Shown: piece after piece, positions 24,483-36,479 of the stretch | Layout: every line of letters starts with the position of its first letter | Numbering within the stretch: the stretch's first letter is position 1 | The notes under the pieces: generated by a model | The model's database searches: none | Seen by the model: the letters and a program-made list of their open reading frames with translations, nothing else | Told to the model about the DNA's origin: nothing | From: Brassica napus | Taxonomy: Eukaryota; Streptophyta; Magnoliopsida; Brassicales; Brassicaceae | Reading direction: 5' to 3' | Length of the DNA: 64,000 nt | Assembly (NCBI RefSeq): GCF_020379485.1 | Contig: NC_063450.1 | Location: 25,458,137-25,522,136, forward strand | Translations under genes and position numbers: made by a program

Positions 24483-25841
24483 ATGGCTGATGGATGCAAT
24501 ATCTACGAGATACGGAGTTGGATGTATTCACATAAAGATTCCGCCGGTAGAGTGATGTATACCTTTCTGAGCGGACTAGAGACATTCATGCAGCAGGCAG
24601 GCTCTACACCGCTCACACAGGAAAGCGGTAAGATGTTTTGCCCTTGTCGGAAATGCAAGAATTCAAAATTTGCACTTAGTGAAACTGTTTGTAAGCATTT
24701 AGTAAATAGAGGATTCACACCGCATTACTATATTTGGTATCAACATGGAGAGAATTATGGTGGAAATGAAGCTAGTAGTAGTAATAATCATTTTGAGAAT
24801 CCTGGTAATAATGAAGAACCGAATCAGAATGAGCAGATGGTAGATCATGATAGGATTCAAGACATGATTACTGATGCATTTTTAGAAACAACTACAACAA
24901 TAGCTCATGAAACTGGGAATGTAGAAGAACCTAATTTGGATGCAAAAAAGTTTTATGAAATGCTAGATGCTGCAAATCAACCAATCTACACTGGTTGTAG
25001 AGAAGGTATCTCTAAATTGTCTCTAGCAGCTAGGATGATGAATATTAAAACGGATCATAATCTATCTGAGAATTGCATGGATGCTTGGGCGGAGTTGTTG
25101 AAAGAGTACTTGCCAGAAGACAATTTGTCGGCTGAATCTTATTATGAGATTCAAAAATTGGTTTATAATATATTACATATGTTTATAAAATGTTATTAAT
25201 TGGGTTATATTCGCAACATACAACAATTGAAGCATTCTTCAGAGAATACTCGTATGTGGGATACCTTTCACACATACGAGTATGGAAGACATCGGGCAAC
25301 AAGTAACTACGGAATATGTGTGAAAAGCGAAACATAATTCTACGGGATCTTGCAGAAAATTATTGAAGTGGAATTTCCAGGGTTATTGAAGCTAAAATGT
25401 GTCCTCTTCAAATGTGAATGGTTCGATCCCGTTGAGAATCGAGGTGTTCGATTTAACAAATTTGGTGTTGTGGATGTCAACTCTGGGAGAAGATACAACA
25501 AATTCGAGTCTTTCATCCTAGCTTCCCAGGCTGAACAAGTTAGCTTTCTTCCATACCCTCGCCTTCGAAGTTCTGGGATTAATTGGTTGGCTACTATCAA
25601 AATTACACCTCGTGGACGAATTGTTGCTGGAGAAGAACCACCATTGCAAGAAGAAGATGCTATTAATGAAGTTGAGGTTCCTGATCAACAACTTGATGAA
25701 AATCTTCTGATCGACCCAAATAACCATCAATATGAAGATCTTCCCGAAGATGCGACAGATGAAGCACGTGAAGACGAGTTCGATTGTAGTGACGACGATG
25801 ACTATTCAGATGTTGATGAGAACTCAAACGATTCAGAATGA
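24483..25841 (+). pseudogene. CACTA-2 transposase gene, deletion derivative
   Basis: From the ATG at 24483 the first 220-odd codons match CACTA-1 (Transpos_assoc domain and the start of the Transposase_21 region, to about 25165). The frame then runs into AT-rich filler and a stop at 25199. Matching resumes near 25258 in the DUF4216 part (FHTYEYG), with a TAA in frame near 25335, and continues to 25841. The whole catalytic Transposase_21 core and DUF4218 are deleted. The surviving C-terminal piece keeps the acidic tail. It is certainly not a functional transposase. Confidence 0.9.
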
Positions 25842-25990
25842 TGTAATATATGTAACAAATGTTGTTTTTATCTTTACAAAATATTGTACCCAATGTTGTT
25901 TTTTATTGCTTAAGTGAGATACTTAATGTATGTGTACTATAAGTTGTCTTGTATAATATCTATTTCTTAAGGTAAAAAATTTTATTTTGT

Positions 25991-26430
25991 TGAAGTTAAG
26001 GGTTTTAGTTGGATAAAGAGGATGAAAGTATGAATGAGTGATAATGGTTAAGATGATAACTTTGGGGTTTAGGGATTTGATTTTCGGGGTTTCATACTTT
26101 CCTCGTAAATTCGTTGTAAATAAAAACACGGGCCTGGTAACTTCGTCGTAACATAAAATATTATTTCCATGTAAATTCGTCGTAACATAAAATACTATTT
26201 CCTAATTCCTTGAAGTTAAGGGTTTTAGTTGGATAAAGAGGATGAAAGTATGAATGAGTGATAGTGGTTAAGATGATAACTTTGGGGTTTAGGGATTTGA
26301 TTTTCGGGGTTTCATACTTTCCTCGTAAATTCGTTGTAAATAAAAACACGGGCCTGGTAACTTCGTCGTAACATAAAATATTATTTCCATGTAAATTCGT
26401 GGTAACATAAAATACTATTTCCTAGTAACT
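25991..26430. repeat. 220-bp tandem duplication inside CACTA-2
   Basis: Two nearly identical copies, 25991-26210 and 26211-26430, each start TGAAGTTAAGGGTTTTAGTT. They include GGGGTTTAGGGATTTG and CCTCGTAAATTCGTTGTAAA words. Only a few substitutions were seen (for example ATAATGG versus ATAGTGG), so the duplication is recent. Confidence 0.92.
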
Positions 26431-26580
26431 TCGTCGTAAATGAAAAAACACGGGCCTGGTAACTTTGTCGTAAATGAAAAAACACGGGCCTGGTAACTTC
26501 GTCGTAAACCAAAACACGGGCCTGGTAACTTCGTCGTAAACGAAAACACGGGTCTGGTAACTTCCTCGTAACATTACGAC
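26430..26580. repeat. Minisatellite with ACACGGGCCTGGTAACTTCG unit
   Basis: Four or five tandem copies of a unit of about 33-36 bp (ACACGGGCCTGGTAACTTCG plus TCGTAAA-type sequence) lie just before the TATA box of the second gene. They amplify the same CGTCGTAA core as the subterminal arms. Confidence 0.85.
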
Positions 26581-26855
26581 GAAATTACGAGGAAACCGTT
26601 TTTATATATATGGGAGAAGTCTTTCAGACGAGCACTGCTCGTATCTTCCTCCCTAACTCCTCTCCCCCTCTAAGGTAACTTTCTCTCTCTATCTTTTTTT
26701 TTTTTTTATAGTTTAGGTGGTTAGTTTAGGTGATTAGTTTAGGGAATTAGTTTAGGTGATTAGTTAACGGAATTAGTTTAGATGATTAGTTTAGAAAATT
26801 ATTTTAAACAATTCGTTTAGGATATATATTAATTTAATTTTTTTAAATTTTCTAG

Positions 26856-28492
26856 ATGGCTCCTAGACCGAGACCAGCAGCTCCTGCACCTACGTATGCG
26901 GATTTGTTTGGCGATGGATCTTCCTCTAGCGGTCCATCGTCTTCTTCCGGGACAGTTCCGGACTCTCACACATCTCAGAGAGTTTCTTCGACCCCTCCTC
27001 CTCTTCCATCTCAGATGCCTCCCCCACCAGCTCCACCTGTCGCCCCGGATCAGCCTGCCCCACCGGCTGCAGTTCATCCCGATTTGCGGGTGCCAGCTCA
27101 TGCACCATTTGCAAGATACACTGTCGAGGATTTGCTTGCCCAGCCCGGACGAGAGGGTTTACACGTTCTGGACCCCGATAGACCCCCGGGTACTTATTGG
27201 TAAGTACATAAAATTATTAATTTTAAATTTAAAATCTTTGATCAATTTTTTTAACAAATTTGTTATATTTGCAGGTTTGGGGCTAACAACCGTGTTAGCC
27301 GGAGCGTTTTAGAGACGATGAAGGGATATTATGACGGCCCTTATCCCAACTGGACCATGACTCCCGATCACGTCAAGACGACGTGGTTTAAATGTTTTGC
27401 GGTAATTATATTTACCTATTATTAATATTTATATTGTTAATTAAATAATTATTTTTTTTTTCTAATCTTTTAAAATGTTTGTTTTTTCAGCAAAGGTGGA
27501 ACTGGTCCGTAGGAATCACCGAGAGGGTGAAGAGCGAATTTATTGCAAAGGTGAAAACTCGTCTTTGCAACACCGTCTCCGATTGGAAGGACAAGTGGGA
27601 GATTTACGGCTATGAGGGGAAGCCGAGCGGGGTCACAAAGGAAGCATGGGATGGCCTCATCACCTATTGGAACGAACCCAGCTCCATCCGCAAAGCCAAC
27701 TCCTGCTCCGCTTCCCGAAGAACGAGGGATAAAGATGACCATTTGCCCATGGTTCATAGAACCGGCCAAAAACCCCATGCCGGAATTCGTCTCGAAGCTG
27801 TAAGTTTCATTTAAATTTATAATTTTCATTATTTTAAACTTGTATTTATTAATTATATTTAATTTATTTATTATTGTTGTTTATTAGTTGGAGAAGACGA
27901 GAGTTTTGCCATCTCTCTCGGACTTATTCAAGATGACTCACGCCTCACCAGATGGGGTTTTTGTGGATCCTGCATCCGAGAAACTCTTCAACGCTGTGGC
28001 GTCTCGGGTTGAAGAGCAAGAGACGCAACTTACCCAACAGTCTGCAGATGGATTACCCGTCAAGTTGTCAACCGAAGAGGTCGACCGGATCTTCGAGGAG
28101 CTAAAATTTAATAATTTTAATTTTTTTTCTTTATTTTATTATTAACTCTAAATACGTTTTTATATATATACATATAGGTGGCTCCTAGAAAGAAGGAAAG
28201 GACGGTCGGAATAGGTTCCGTTAACGAAGTTGCAAGGGCGACTTCGTCATACTATTCGAGACGGGACCAGGACAACGACCGGATGCAGGCTCGCATGGAT
28301 ACCCAGCAGCAGCGTTTGGACTCTCTCGAGGGTTTGCTGGATGTGATGGCGGTGGGAAATCCAACTTTGCAGAGAGCTTTGGCGGAGAGACGAGCAGCTC
28401 TCGGGATGAGCCAGCCGGATCCCGAAGCAGGAACGTCTACAGACCCGAACCCCTCAGCCAACTACTTCGTTGACGATGATGTTGGCCTTTAG
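26856..28492 (+). pseudogene. CACTA-2 second gene, Transposase_24 (TNPD-like), splice donor lost
   Basis: The ATG at 26856 follows a leader intron (donor near 26674, TCTAG acceptor). Exons are 26856-27199, 27275-27401, 27491-27799, 27888 to about 28101, and 28178-28492. The domain plan equals CACTA-1: Pro/Ser-rich N-terminus, Transposase_24 core with NWSVGITERV, WDGLITYW and RTGQKPHAG, and a Gln-rich C-terminus. Unlike CACTA-1, exon 5 has no nonsense codon. But the donor after GAGGAG reads CT instead of GT, so normal splicing to the last exon should fail and the frame ends in the intron. The core could still be translated. Confidence 0.8.
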
Positions 28493-29187
28493 TTTCCTTT
28501 TTTAATTTCTTTTGTTTTGTATAAAAAATTTAAATTCTATTTAATTAATGAATTTATAGTTTTTATAAAAAAAATATTTGGTTTCATATTTAATTTTATT
28601 TCAAATATTTTAAATTTTAAAATTATTGTTTTATAAAATTTATATAATTATTATAATTAATTAATATTTTAAATATGGAGATGTAAATTCGTTGTAAAAT
28701 TCCACGTTAAGTCCTCGTAACGTTTACGAGGAATTTACATGGAGTCGTTGTAAAGTCCTCGTAAAGTTTACATCGACTTTACGTGGAAGCCTTACGTGGC
28801 TTTTACAACGAACTATTACGAGGTATTTACATCGTCATTTACGAGGGCATTACGACGAATAGTTTCCTTCCGCTTTACGAGGAATTGACTTCCTCGTAAA
28901 CGTAACTAGGACTTTACGACGAAACCTCCATTACGACGAGCGTTTAACAACGAAACGCGTATCGATGTTAATTCGTCGTAAAGCCTCTATTACGACGAAT
29001 TTACAACGAATACCGCCCTCGTAAAAAATATGTTTTCTTGTAGTGAATTGATGATGATCTATATATACAATTATAGATTTTACGAAAACTAATACCAGAA
29101 AAAGTTATAAATATCTATTAAAATACTTTTTGAAAGGTGGAGAACTATTATCAAAACACATTAACCGTGTATCGCATATTATTGACT

Positions 29188-29215
29188 ACTAGTGTTTGCC
29201 CTGTGCGGAAATACT
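29188..29215 (-). mobile_element. Possible Helitron 3' terminus, minus strand
   Basis: On the minus strand CCGCACAGGGCAAACACTAGT resembles a Helitron end (GC-rich hairpin remnant before CTAGT). The stem is imperfect and the next base is A rather than T. The AT-rich DNA to the right could be the body. Confidence 0.35.
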
Positions 29216-31592
29216 TTTTTTCTTACTAAAATAAAGGTTTAGTTATATATAGACATACTTTTCATGTGTAAAACTTAGTTGAAAATAAACACACTAAATA
29301 TCTACACATTTATCATTAATTAACAGTAAACACAAAAATTAAAATATTAGTTTAAAGGTTTCTTAATTATTTTGTTTGTGTTTTGAACATTTTATATATG
29401 TGCTTTTCCAGTAATTCATCCATCATGTAATTAATCTAGTGATTCATTGAGATTTTAAAATAAAATTTTGTGCTAATTTTGAATTAGGGTTTTAAATGGA
29501 GGGAGTAGAGTACACTCATACCCAGTTTTCGATTTAGAATTTCTTGTTTTTTTTTTCTTTTTTTTCTGACATCAGATTATGAGTTTCTTTGTTATTTGTT
29601 GTCAAAATTATAAAATATAGGATAAGAGTAAGAGAAGAAAAGATCGTGGATGAATAAAAAATAGTGGGTAGTTATATTTTTTCCTTTTTCTAATCATTAT
29701 TTTGCCTTTAAGAACTATTTTGTTTTAATTATTTTTAAAAAAATAAAAATTTAATCGAAACTCTTTTAAATAATAATGTATACACCAAAATATAAAATAT
29801 AGATAAACTTTATCTCATCCACTAACTTTATTCAATGATTTCATACAGAATAAAAATTACTTATTTTAACATAATATAAATTTGGATGTAATGAATCTAG
29901 TTACAATTTTATTGACTGTTTTAATTTTATCTATAGTTTTAAATAACAATTTTGTTGACATCTTGTTTAATTACCTTCTTTATTTTAAAAGTTCACACTA
30001 AAACAAAATAAACCTACATTAGTTCTTTCGATAGTTTGTTGAATTTTCAAGATTTTGCAAATTTAGTTTGCTTTATTTAATGTTTTAGATAATTGTTAAT
30101 ATTATAAAAATAATAATTTAAAAGTAATTTTTTTTTTGAAATAACACATGATTTTGACTAACCAACATTCACCACTTAAATTGTCGAAATTAATTTTCAG
30201 CATCAAAGATCAAGGTTCTAATTTTATGGTGTAGATGTTAAATGGCTTCGTTGTCAAAAATATGTTAAATGGCCTAAATTTTTTAAGGACTATAAAGTAA
30301 ATAATTATTTTACTTTCTAGTTGTCAAACGTTTTGAATCACCTTTGTAATCCAGCGTCTTCAACCTTCTCAAAGTTTACTGTAGAGCAGATCTGTCCAAT
30401 TTTTTTTCTTATCCCTCATATATGGTTTTCTTGAATCAGCTTTTATTTCTTATACCAGTCTGCACTGCAGTAAGCAAAAATAATTTCTAAACTGAACAAT
30501 TTTTTTTTTTTGTAACTGAAATTTTTGGTATGTTGTTACCTGCAAATTCTAGAAGCCTGCAACAAAACTAATCTCTCCCTGTCGTGATTTAAACTCAACC
30601 ACCAACCAACTGTTGCTTTAAGAAAGGTTCAAAGACGAATGTTTTCCACTGTCTGATCTGAAAAATGTGATGATCATGAACTTTTAAGTAGTAATCCAGG
30701 TGATGAATAAAAAAATTGAATTGGTATAGACATAAGAAAAGATATGAAAAAGCAGGTCGAGAACTTGAGATCAAAATTGAAAATTTAGAAGAGTTGAAAG
30801 GATCTTCGATTTTGCATGTTTGATAATAGAGACAATAGAAAAGGCGGAAAAAATAAATAGAAAGTAAATTTGTTGATAAGAATTTATATAGGGGAAGAAA
30901 ACAGTTTTTAATCGTGGTCAGTTAACTTTGAACGTGAATGCAATATTATGATAGAAATTATAAATGAATTGCTGAAAATTAAGGATCGAAATGTTGATTT
31001 TTTAGTTGATTATTTTTTATTATTTGTAAAGCATTTTCCACTTGTCAAAATTTGATTTGCCAAGTGACTTCTGCTTTAGTATATAAAAGATTATATTATC
31101 TGACGCCACAACTGAAAGAAGTTAATTAAGGTTGAAACAGATAAATAATAATTTATGGTCTAACATGTCAAAATATATTAAATAGGCTAATTTTGTTTTC
31201 AGATGATACAACTATGATTAAAATATTTGAATGTATAAATTTAGTGAATGTTTCCAACAAGAAAATCTATATTTTAAATTTTAAATTTACTATTTTATGA
31301 TGTGCACGATTCTATTGTTTAATGAAAAATTTAGTCATTTTTATATTATTGCTTTGTAATTTTAGATAAAAATTATTTAAAATATAATTTTAAATTGGCT
31401 TCGAGAAAATATAAAATGTTAAACCAGCACATGAAACGAAGAATGCAAACAAATAATATAACAGATTTTTTTTGGTAAAATTAATATAACAGATTTACGG
31501 CATGCATGATTGCTTTGTTGCAAAAGATATACGGACTAACCTTGTACAAACAATGGTTTACCAGGTTCATGGCAAATAACTTTGAGGATCAT
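29216..31592. other. AT-rich intergenic DNA, no gene recognised
   Basis: Long AT-rich stretch without coding potential, probably decayed non-autonomous transposon bodies. No second terminus could be matched to the possible Helitron end at 29188. Confidence 0.5.
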
Positions 31593-31778
31593 TATTGGGG
31601 TTTTTAGAGTAGAGTTCTTAGCTGAATATAAGAACCCGTCTCTTAACTTTTAACTAAAAAGGTTAAGAAATGACTCTTAAAACTCTTATTTAAGAATCGG
31701 TTCTTAGCTTTTTTAGTTAAAAGCTAAGAGACGGGTTCTTATATTCCGCTAAGAATCCCATCTTAAGAACCCCCAATA
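31593..31778. mobile_element. Foldback MITE (about 186 bp)
   Basis: The left end TATTGGGGTTTTTAGAGTAG and the inverted right end ATTGGGGGTTCTTAAG can pair almost to the middle (GAATATAAGAACCCGTCTCT on one arm, its complement on the other). The element is thus a near-complete hairpin. It has no coding. A TCAT beside each end may be the remnant of a target duplication. Confidence 0.75.
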
Positions 31779-32152
31779 GTCATGCTCTAATTAGGCTCCA
31801 AACGATAAGGAATATTTTTTCCCAGATATTCCTTCTCATTCTTTTTTATTTAAGGAATTATAAAGCAAAACTATTTTTTATCAAATCCGACAAGAAACAA
31901 TATAAGGAATAAGTATTTCTATTATTTTGTTTATTTTTTTTATTTCTTCTTTGTTCTCATTATTTTTTTTTGGGGTCACTAATTAGAGTCTTAGTGACGT
32001 GATCTTTCATTTTTTTGTAAGGAATAAGTATTTCTATTATTTTGTTCTTTCTCTTTTTTTTTTAATTCCTTATCATATCGGTAAGGAGCAATAAAGAACA
32101 TGTATTCCAATTATTTTGTTCCTCTTCATTTATTTCATCTTTGTTCCTATTA
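31779..32152. other. Short intergenic with a diverged direct repeat
   Basis: AAGGAATAAGTATTTCTATT followed by ATTTTGTT occurs near 31903 and again near 32020, and a weaker third version near 32100. The repeat period is close to 118 bp. No gene. Confidence 0.6.
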
Positions 32153-33795
32153 TTACTTTTGGGATTTTTAACATTAAAACCGCTCAGGTAAGTTTTATTT
32201 GGGTAAAAACCCTTCGATTATGTATTTAATGTAAAAACCCCTCAAGTTAAGTATGTTAGTGTATAAGCCCATCCGTCTACAGTAACATTTAATTAATTTT
32301 TTAAGAAAAACAACAAGCATGCTGAAAAACGACACTACAATGGCACAATGTGTCTTTTCATGTTCTTCAATCATCATTTCGAGAAAATAAAAATCCCCAA
32401 TTCATCTAACCCTAATTTTGGAGATGAAGAACACTACCTTCGCGAGGGAGAGGACTGAAGATTACTAGTCCGCCATTAGAGTCCTTGACAAGGTCTGATA
32501 TGATCTGTTGATGAAGCTTCAGCGCTATTGAAGAAGAAAAATGGCGTAAATTGGAGATAACGAGTCTTGACAATGATAGAAATATTTCTACAGACCTCAA
32601 AACTTTGTGGTTTCTGAGATACAGGCTGGGGTTTGTGAGATTTTGAGTGTCGGACAGATTGGTGAAGAAAGAGACGAGTCAGAAACACGAGATAGATTTA
32701 CTGTGAAAGGAGCTGGTAACATGACAAGGTAAATGTCTGCTTTTCTTACTTTCTATTTATGTAGGTTCAACTGAGAGATTTGGTTTCATCATATGTTAGC
32801 AAAAATTGTTTCTTCATTCTTCTCAGGACACTTTATGTCCGGTTGATGTTGGAGGGTATTGGGCAGCTGATGGATCATATAATGGTGGTGAGACAAGATG
32901 CTGCAGAGTTGATTTTGAAAACCAATGTTTTAAGATGCTCTTAGTATGCTGAGCAATTTACAAGGATGTATGCACATTATAAGACAATGGATGGACTAGG
33001 CTAGACAATAGATGCACTCGGCTATATCTTATTTTGTTGCTAACTCTGTTTCTTATTTGATTTTTCATTTTAACTCGGTTAAGGTTTTACTAGAGCCATA
33101 TTATTTAGAAAATTTTCAGGTCTTCGTAAAACCATCACTATTGTGGAATTTCATGTAAACTGGTTTCAAGTCTTAGTAAAACAATCTTTATTTTGATGTT
33201 ATCATGTTTTTGTGTTTTCTATCTTTAAATCACCAACAATATGTATCTCTTCAAATGACAATGTAAAAAATTAAGCAACAAATAACGTGAGCACTGAGCA
33301 CCAACATAAACAGATGGTCTTCACCTGAAATCGCTCCACATCATAATATAAAACCAAAAATTCCTTGTGGCGTAGTGGTATAAAAGTTTTCTTAGCAAAA
33401 ACAATCATAATATAAAATCAGAAATAGAAAATCCCCTCGAAATTCAAAACAAAAGATCAGAAATCATAATATAGAGCTATCCTAACTTACCTAAACGAAG
33501 AATAAATAAAGAAGATTGGAGATCCAAAGGAACTCAGATGAAGAAGAAGAAGATTGGGGATATTTGGTCTGAGAAGAAAAAGAATAATGGAAACACCGTG
33601 ACGTTTTTAAAATCTCCGAAACGCAGCGTTGGAACTTAACGACCAATACTCAACAGTTAACGTCACTGTAGAGGGAGGAGCTAATAAATTAAAAAACACG
33701 ACTTGAGGGGTTTTTACGTTGCATACATAATTGAGGGGGTTTTATCCTAATGAAACTTACTTGAGGGGTTTTAGTGTTAAAAATCCTTACTTTTG
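32153..33795. mobile_element. MULE-type transposon with long inverted repeats and 9-bp target duplication
   Basis: The element is 32162-33786 (1625 bp). It is flanked by perfect 9-bp duplications TTACTTTTG (32153-32161, 33787-33795). Terminal inverted repeats of about 100 bp begin GGATTTTTAACA and contain ACCCCTCAAGT-type motifs. Long TIRs with a 9-bp duplication identify the Mutator superfamily. The interior (about 32370-33600) has no transposase domain but is less AT-rich than its surroundings. It includes an exon-like frame (near 32825-32945) ending MDHIMVVRQDAAELILKTN... and a stop, preceded by an AG acceptor. I do not recognise its source. Capture of a host gene piece (Pack-MULE) is possible. 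Confidence 0.85.
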
Positions 33796-33964
33796 TGATC
33801 ACCGGTTAAGTCTTTAGATTTTTTATAAAAATACATAGAAAGTGCAATAAACAGCTAAACATATCATTTAGACAACATATAAACTTAAAGCAACATGTTC
33901 ACAAAAGGATCAGACGTTAGCTGAGCAGTGAAAATCTAAAAAGAAATATGAATAAATTGAACAC

Positions 33965-34203
33965 CCAACTGTAGCAAGTGGTAAAGAGAAGGGTTTGGGA
34001 TGTCCCTACATTTCAGGTTCGATCCACCTGCCATGCGAAACTAAGTCACATTTTCCTGGTCACCCTACACGGATATGGACTACTGTATTTCGGCCCATTT
34101 GGATACCCGAGAGATGATCTATCCGTGGACTGCACCTCCCACCCGGAGCTTAGGTCTGTGTCTTTAATAGATCCGGATTTAACTCTTTTTCAATAAAAAA
34201 AAA
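33965..34203 (+). mobile_element. SINE-like tRNA-derived repeat
   Basis: Box A-like GTAGCAAGTGGTAAAGAG at about 33972 and box B GGTTCGATCC at about 34016 are spaced as in a tRNA-derived pol III promoter. About 170 bp of non-coding body follows, ending in AATAAAAAAAAAA. No target duplication was found, so the ends are approximate. Confidence 0.6.
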
Positions 34204-35004
34204 ACGGTCACAAGCTACCAGAAAAAAAGGATGTCCTCGAACCTTGAAGCAGCAGTTCAGTTCATATAGCCTTTCAAGAAATCCACTCATCAACACATAC
34301 GCAAAGAACCACAACTCGGATCCGCAAGCCCATCTAACATCGTCTCACTGGCATCATGAAGAGTCCACAATCAGCGATGTTGTCGTTCGGAGAAAGAAGC
34401 TAAAAGTTGCTGTATCCAACTCACCAAACTCGAGACCATATATACCTATTTAATTCAAGCCCATATAGAATAATGGAGCAGATTGGATGCACTTCTTCGG
34501 AAAAAACGACTGTCAAACTACCAAAAAAAAAAAAAAAATTAAAAACCCAACTTACAGTTTTTCACTCTCAGTGGACTCAATCTACTTCCAGAAAAGCCAA
34601 ACAGCCGTAAAGATAACGAAAGGGCAGAGAGATGGTGACGAGGAATACCACACCATCAAAACCCACACCATTTTTGAGGAGAAGCCAAAAACCCTACACA
34701 CCAAAAAGTATCTCGACGCAAAAGGAGAAGACAACACCACTCCGCCCGCCACTTGACACTACCACAGGAGCAAAACAATGGCCAACCTTTAGAATTTCAC
34801 TATGCGTTACCATCGGAGACCACTGAAAGATCTGAAGAAAAAAAAGAGAAACTTGAGATCTACAAAACTACAAGCTCAAAATTCACTCATAAATCACTAC
34901 TCTATACCCATACGCCACACTACACCGGAGATGAACCCAAGGGAAATTGTTCAACGACTCAGGCGCCACAGAACTTAAAAAGATTCAGCTTAAGAAAAAA
35001 ATCC
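34204..35004. other. Unclassified repeat-like intergenic DNA
   Basis: A-rich sequence with AC-rich words and internal poly-A runs. The frames here have no recognised motif. It looks like transposon-derived non-coding DNA, possibly the tail of an older retroelement, but no ends were found. Confidence 0.4.
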
Positions 35005-36149
35005 AAAAAGTACAATCGATTTTTTTTTTTTTTTTAGTTCAACATCAAACTTTCATTAACCAAATTGTGAACACGGGATTACAACACACAAGTTTTCAAC
35101 CCGATGTACAAACGACGCAATCTAGTATCGCCTAGAATCACTGAGTTGGATCCTAAACTACCTCATCAAATTATCGCTGTAATTTTCACTACAAAGAACC
35201 GAATTCATCTCACGACTCGAGATAAACCGGCTCTTAAACCCTAAGATTAGACAACAAAAACGAACATAGTAATAGCACAAGAAACCCATGATGCTAACCG
35301 ACTATCCTTTAAAATCCAACTATTGAGCCCTAATGATTTGCATTCAATCTGTGTCCCAATAGTGTCAACACCACAGGTGCATCCCGATCGAACCTGACAC
35401 CTTCCGGCTATCACTATCCCGCTTCTAAGACTGAAACCGAACAAGGAAGTCCGGACTGAAAGCGGACCTTGGTGACTGCAACCGGAACGCGACCTACCAA
35501 ATCGTAGCTAGCAGAGGTGCAGAGTCAGACCACCGGCTCGACCTCGAGACCGTCGCCGCGCTGGGAAGTCGATCTCCGCCGCACTACACCCGCAAGAGCT
35601 CTTCTTCGGTTAACTACTACGTTGTCAAAGCACCTTGCAGAACGTCGTCTCTCCGAGAACCGAAGAGCCAAGCCTTTGTTCACCACCCGTTGAGCCACTC
35701 CTCCACCGTTTCACCGCCATAGGGGAGTGTAGATCCGGTCTTGAGGAGTCGTCTGGTCGCGTCACGCGCCGTCGCCGTGGTGGTAGAATAGTAGATCTCG
35801 AAAGGGAGAAAACTGGATCTGACGGGACCGTCGGTCCTAAAAGCCGACTTCCACCTCTGCCGTTCTTCCTTGGGCCTCGTCGTTTCTCCATAAGAAGTCG
35901 GGACTGTTTCCGTAGACTAAAAGTAGTCTCTGGAAGTCAACGACAACACAGAGATCCAAACATATCGGCTTAGATTGAACAGCGAAAAAGGAAGCAAAAA
36001 GAAAACGAGATTAAGGGAGGAAGAGGTGTGCCTCCGACGCCAACGACGGATCGACGTCGGAGCTAGGGTTTATGCTGTCGGCGTCTGCAAGATTCGCGAG
36101 AGAGAAGTTTTTTCCTTTGGTTTTGTCCCAAAAAAAAAAGTACAATCGA
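35005..36149 (-). mobile_element. LINE-type (non-LTR) insertion with 15-bp target duplication
   Basis: Flanked by identical AAAAAGTACAATCGA (35005-35019 and 36135-36149). On the minus strand the insert starts with a GC-rich leader near 36129, runs about 1.1 kb and ends in a poly-A tail (T-run 35020-35035 on the plus strand). This is the signature of target-primed reverse transcription. It lacks endonuclease and reverse transcriptase, so it is an internally deleted LINE, a long SINE-like derivative or another retroposed transcript. The 89-codon frame at 35625-35891 is Arg/Ser/Pro-rich and not recognised. Confidence 0.85.
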
Positions 36150-36479
36150 ATTAGAGGTTACTTAGTCCAAGAAACTGTTTTATTACCGTTAGAGTACGGA
36201 AAAACAGTGTTTGAATGGAGAGTATAAATAAAAGCAGTTCATATATGTGTAGCAGAATCCACTTTTTCTTCCCTTCACAACAAATTAATTGTTCTCCGTC
36301 AACGTACCGCTTTAAAAAAGCAAAGCAAAATATATATTTTTTGTTGCAATTAATTACTAGTTTAACTCTAATTTTATTTTAATTACTAGCTTGTTTTTCA
36401 CACCTAATTTACCCCTATTTTATTTGTTAACAAAAAGATAATTACGAAAATGTCATTACTAAATTTTTGAAATGTTTAC
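36150..36479. other. Intergenic, no gene recognised
   Basis: AT-rich, no coding or element ends. Confidence 0.5.

Larger units (their letters stand above)
23914..29045 (+). mobile_element. CACTA-2, internally deleted CACTA (En/Spm) element, 5132 bp
   Basis: It starts CACTACAAGAAAACA (23914) and ends TGTTTTCTTGTAGTG (to 29045), with a 3-bp target duplication AAT (23911-23913, 29046-29048). Structure parallels CACTA-1, but about 2.3 kb covering most of the transposase domain is missing and the second gene has lost a splice donor. The arms use TTACAACGA/TTTACGAGGA words where CACTA-1 favours TTACGACGA. It cannot code for its own transposase and would depend on another copy. Confidence 0.95.

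Noticed and set aside
29188..31592. A complete Helitron starting from the possible 3' end at 29188
   Set aside because: The hairpin is imperfect, the flanking base is wrong and no 5' TC end could be chosen with any confidence. Only the end is noted.
33361..33405. Box A-like GTGGCGTAGTGGTATAAAAG inside the MULE
   Set aside because: No box B or A-tail follows, so it is too short to call a SINE.
35625..35973. Opposed frames in the LINE-like insert (88 and 112 codons)
   Set aside because: Arg/Ser/Pro-rich products of GC-rich leader DNA with no family motif. Not called as genes.
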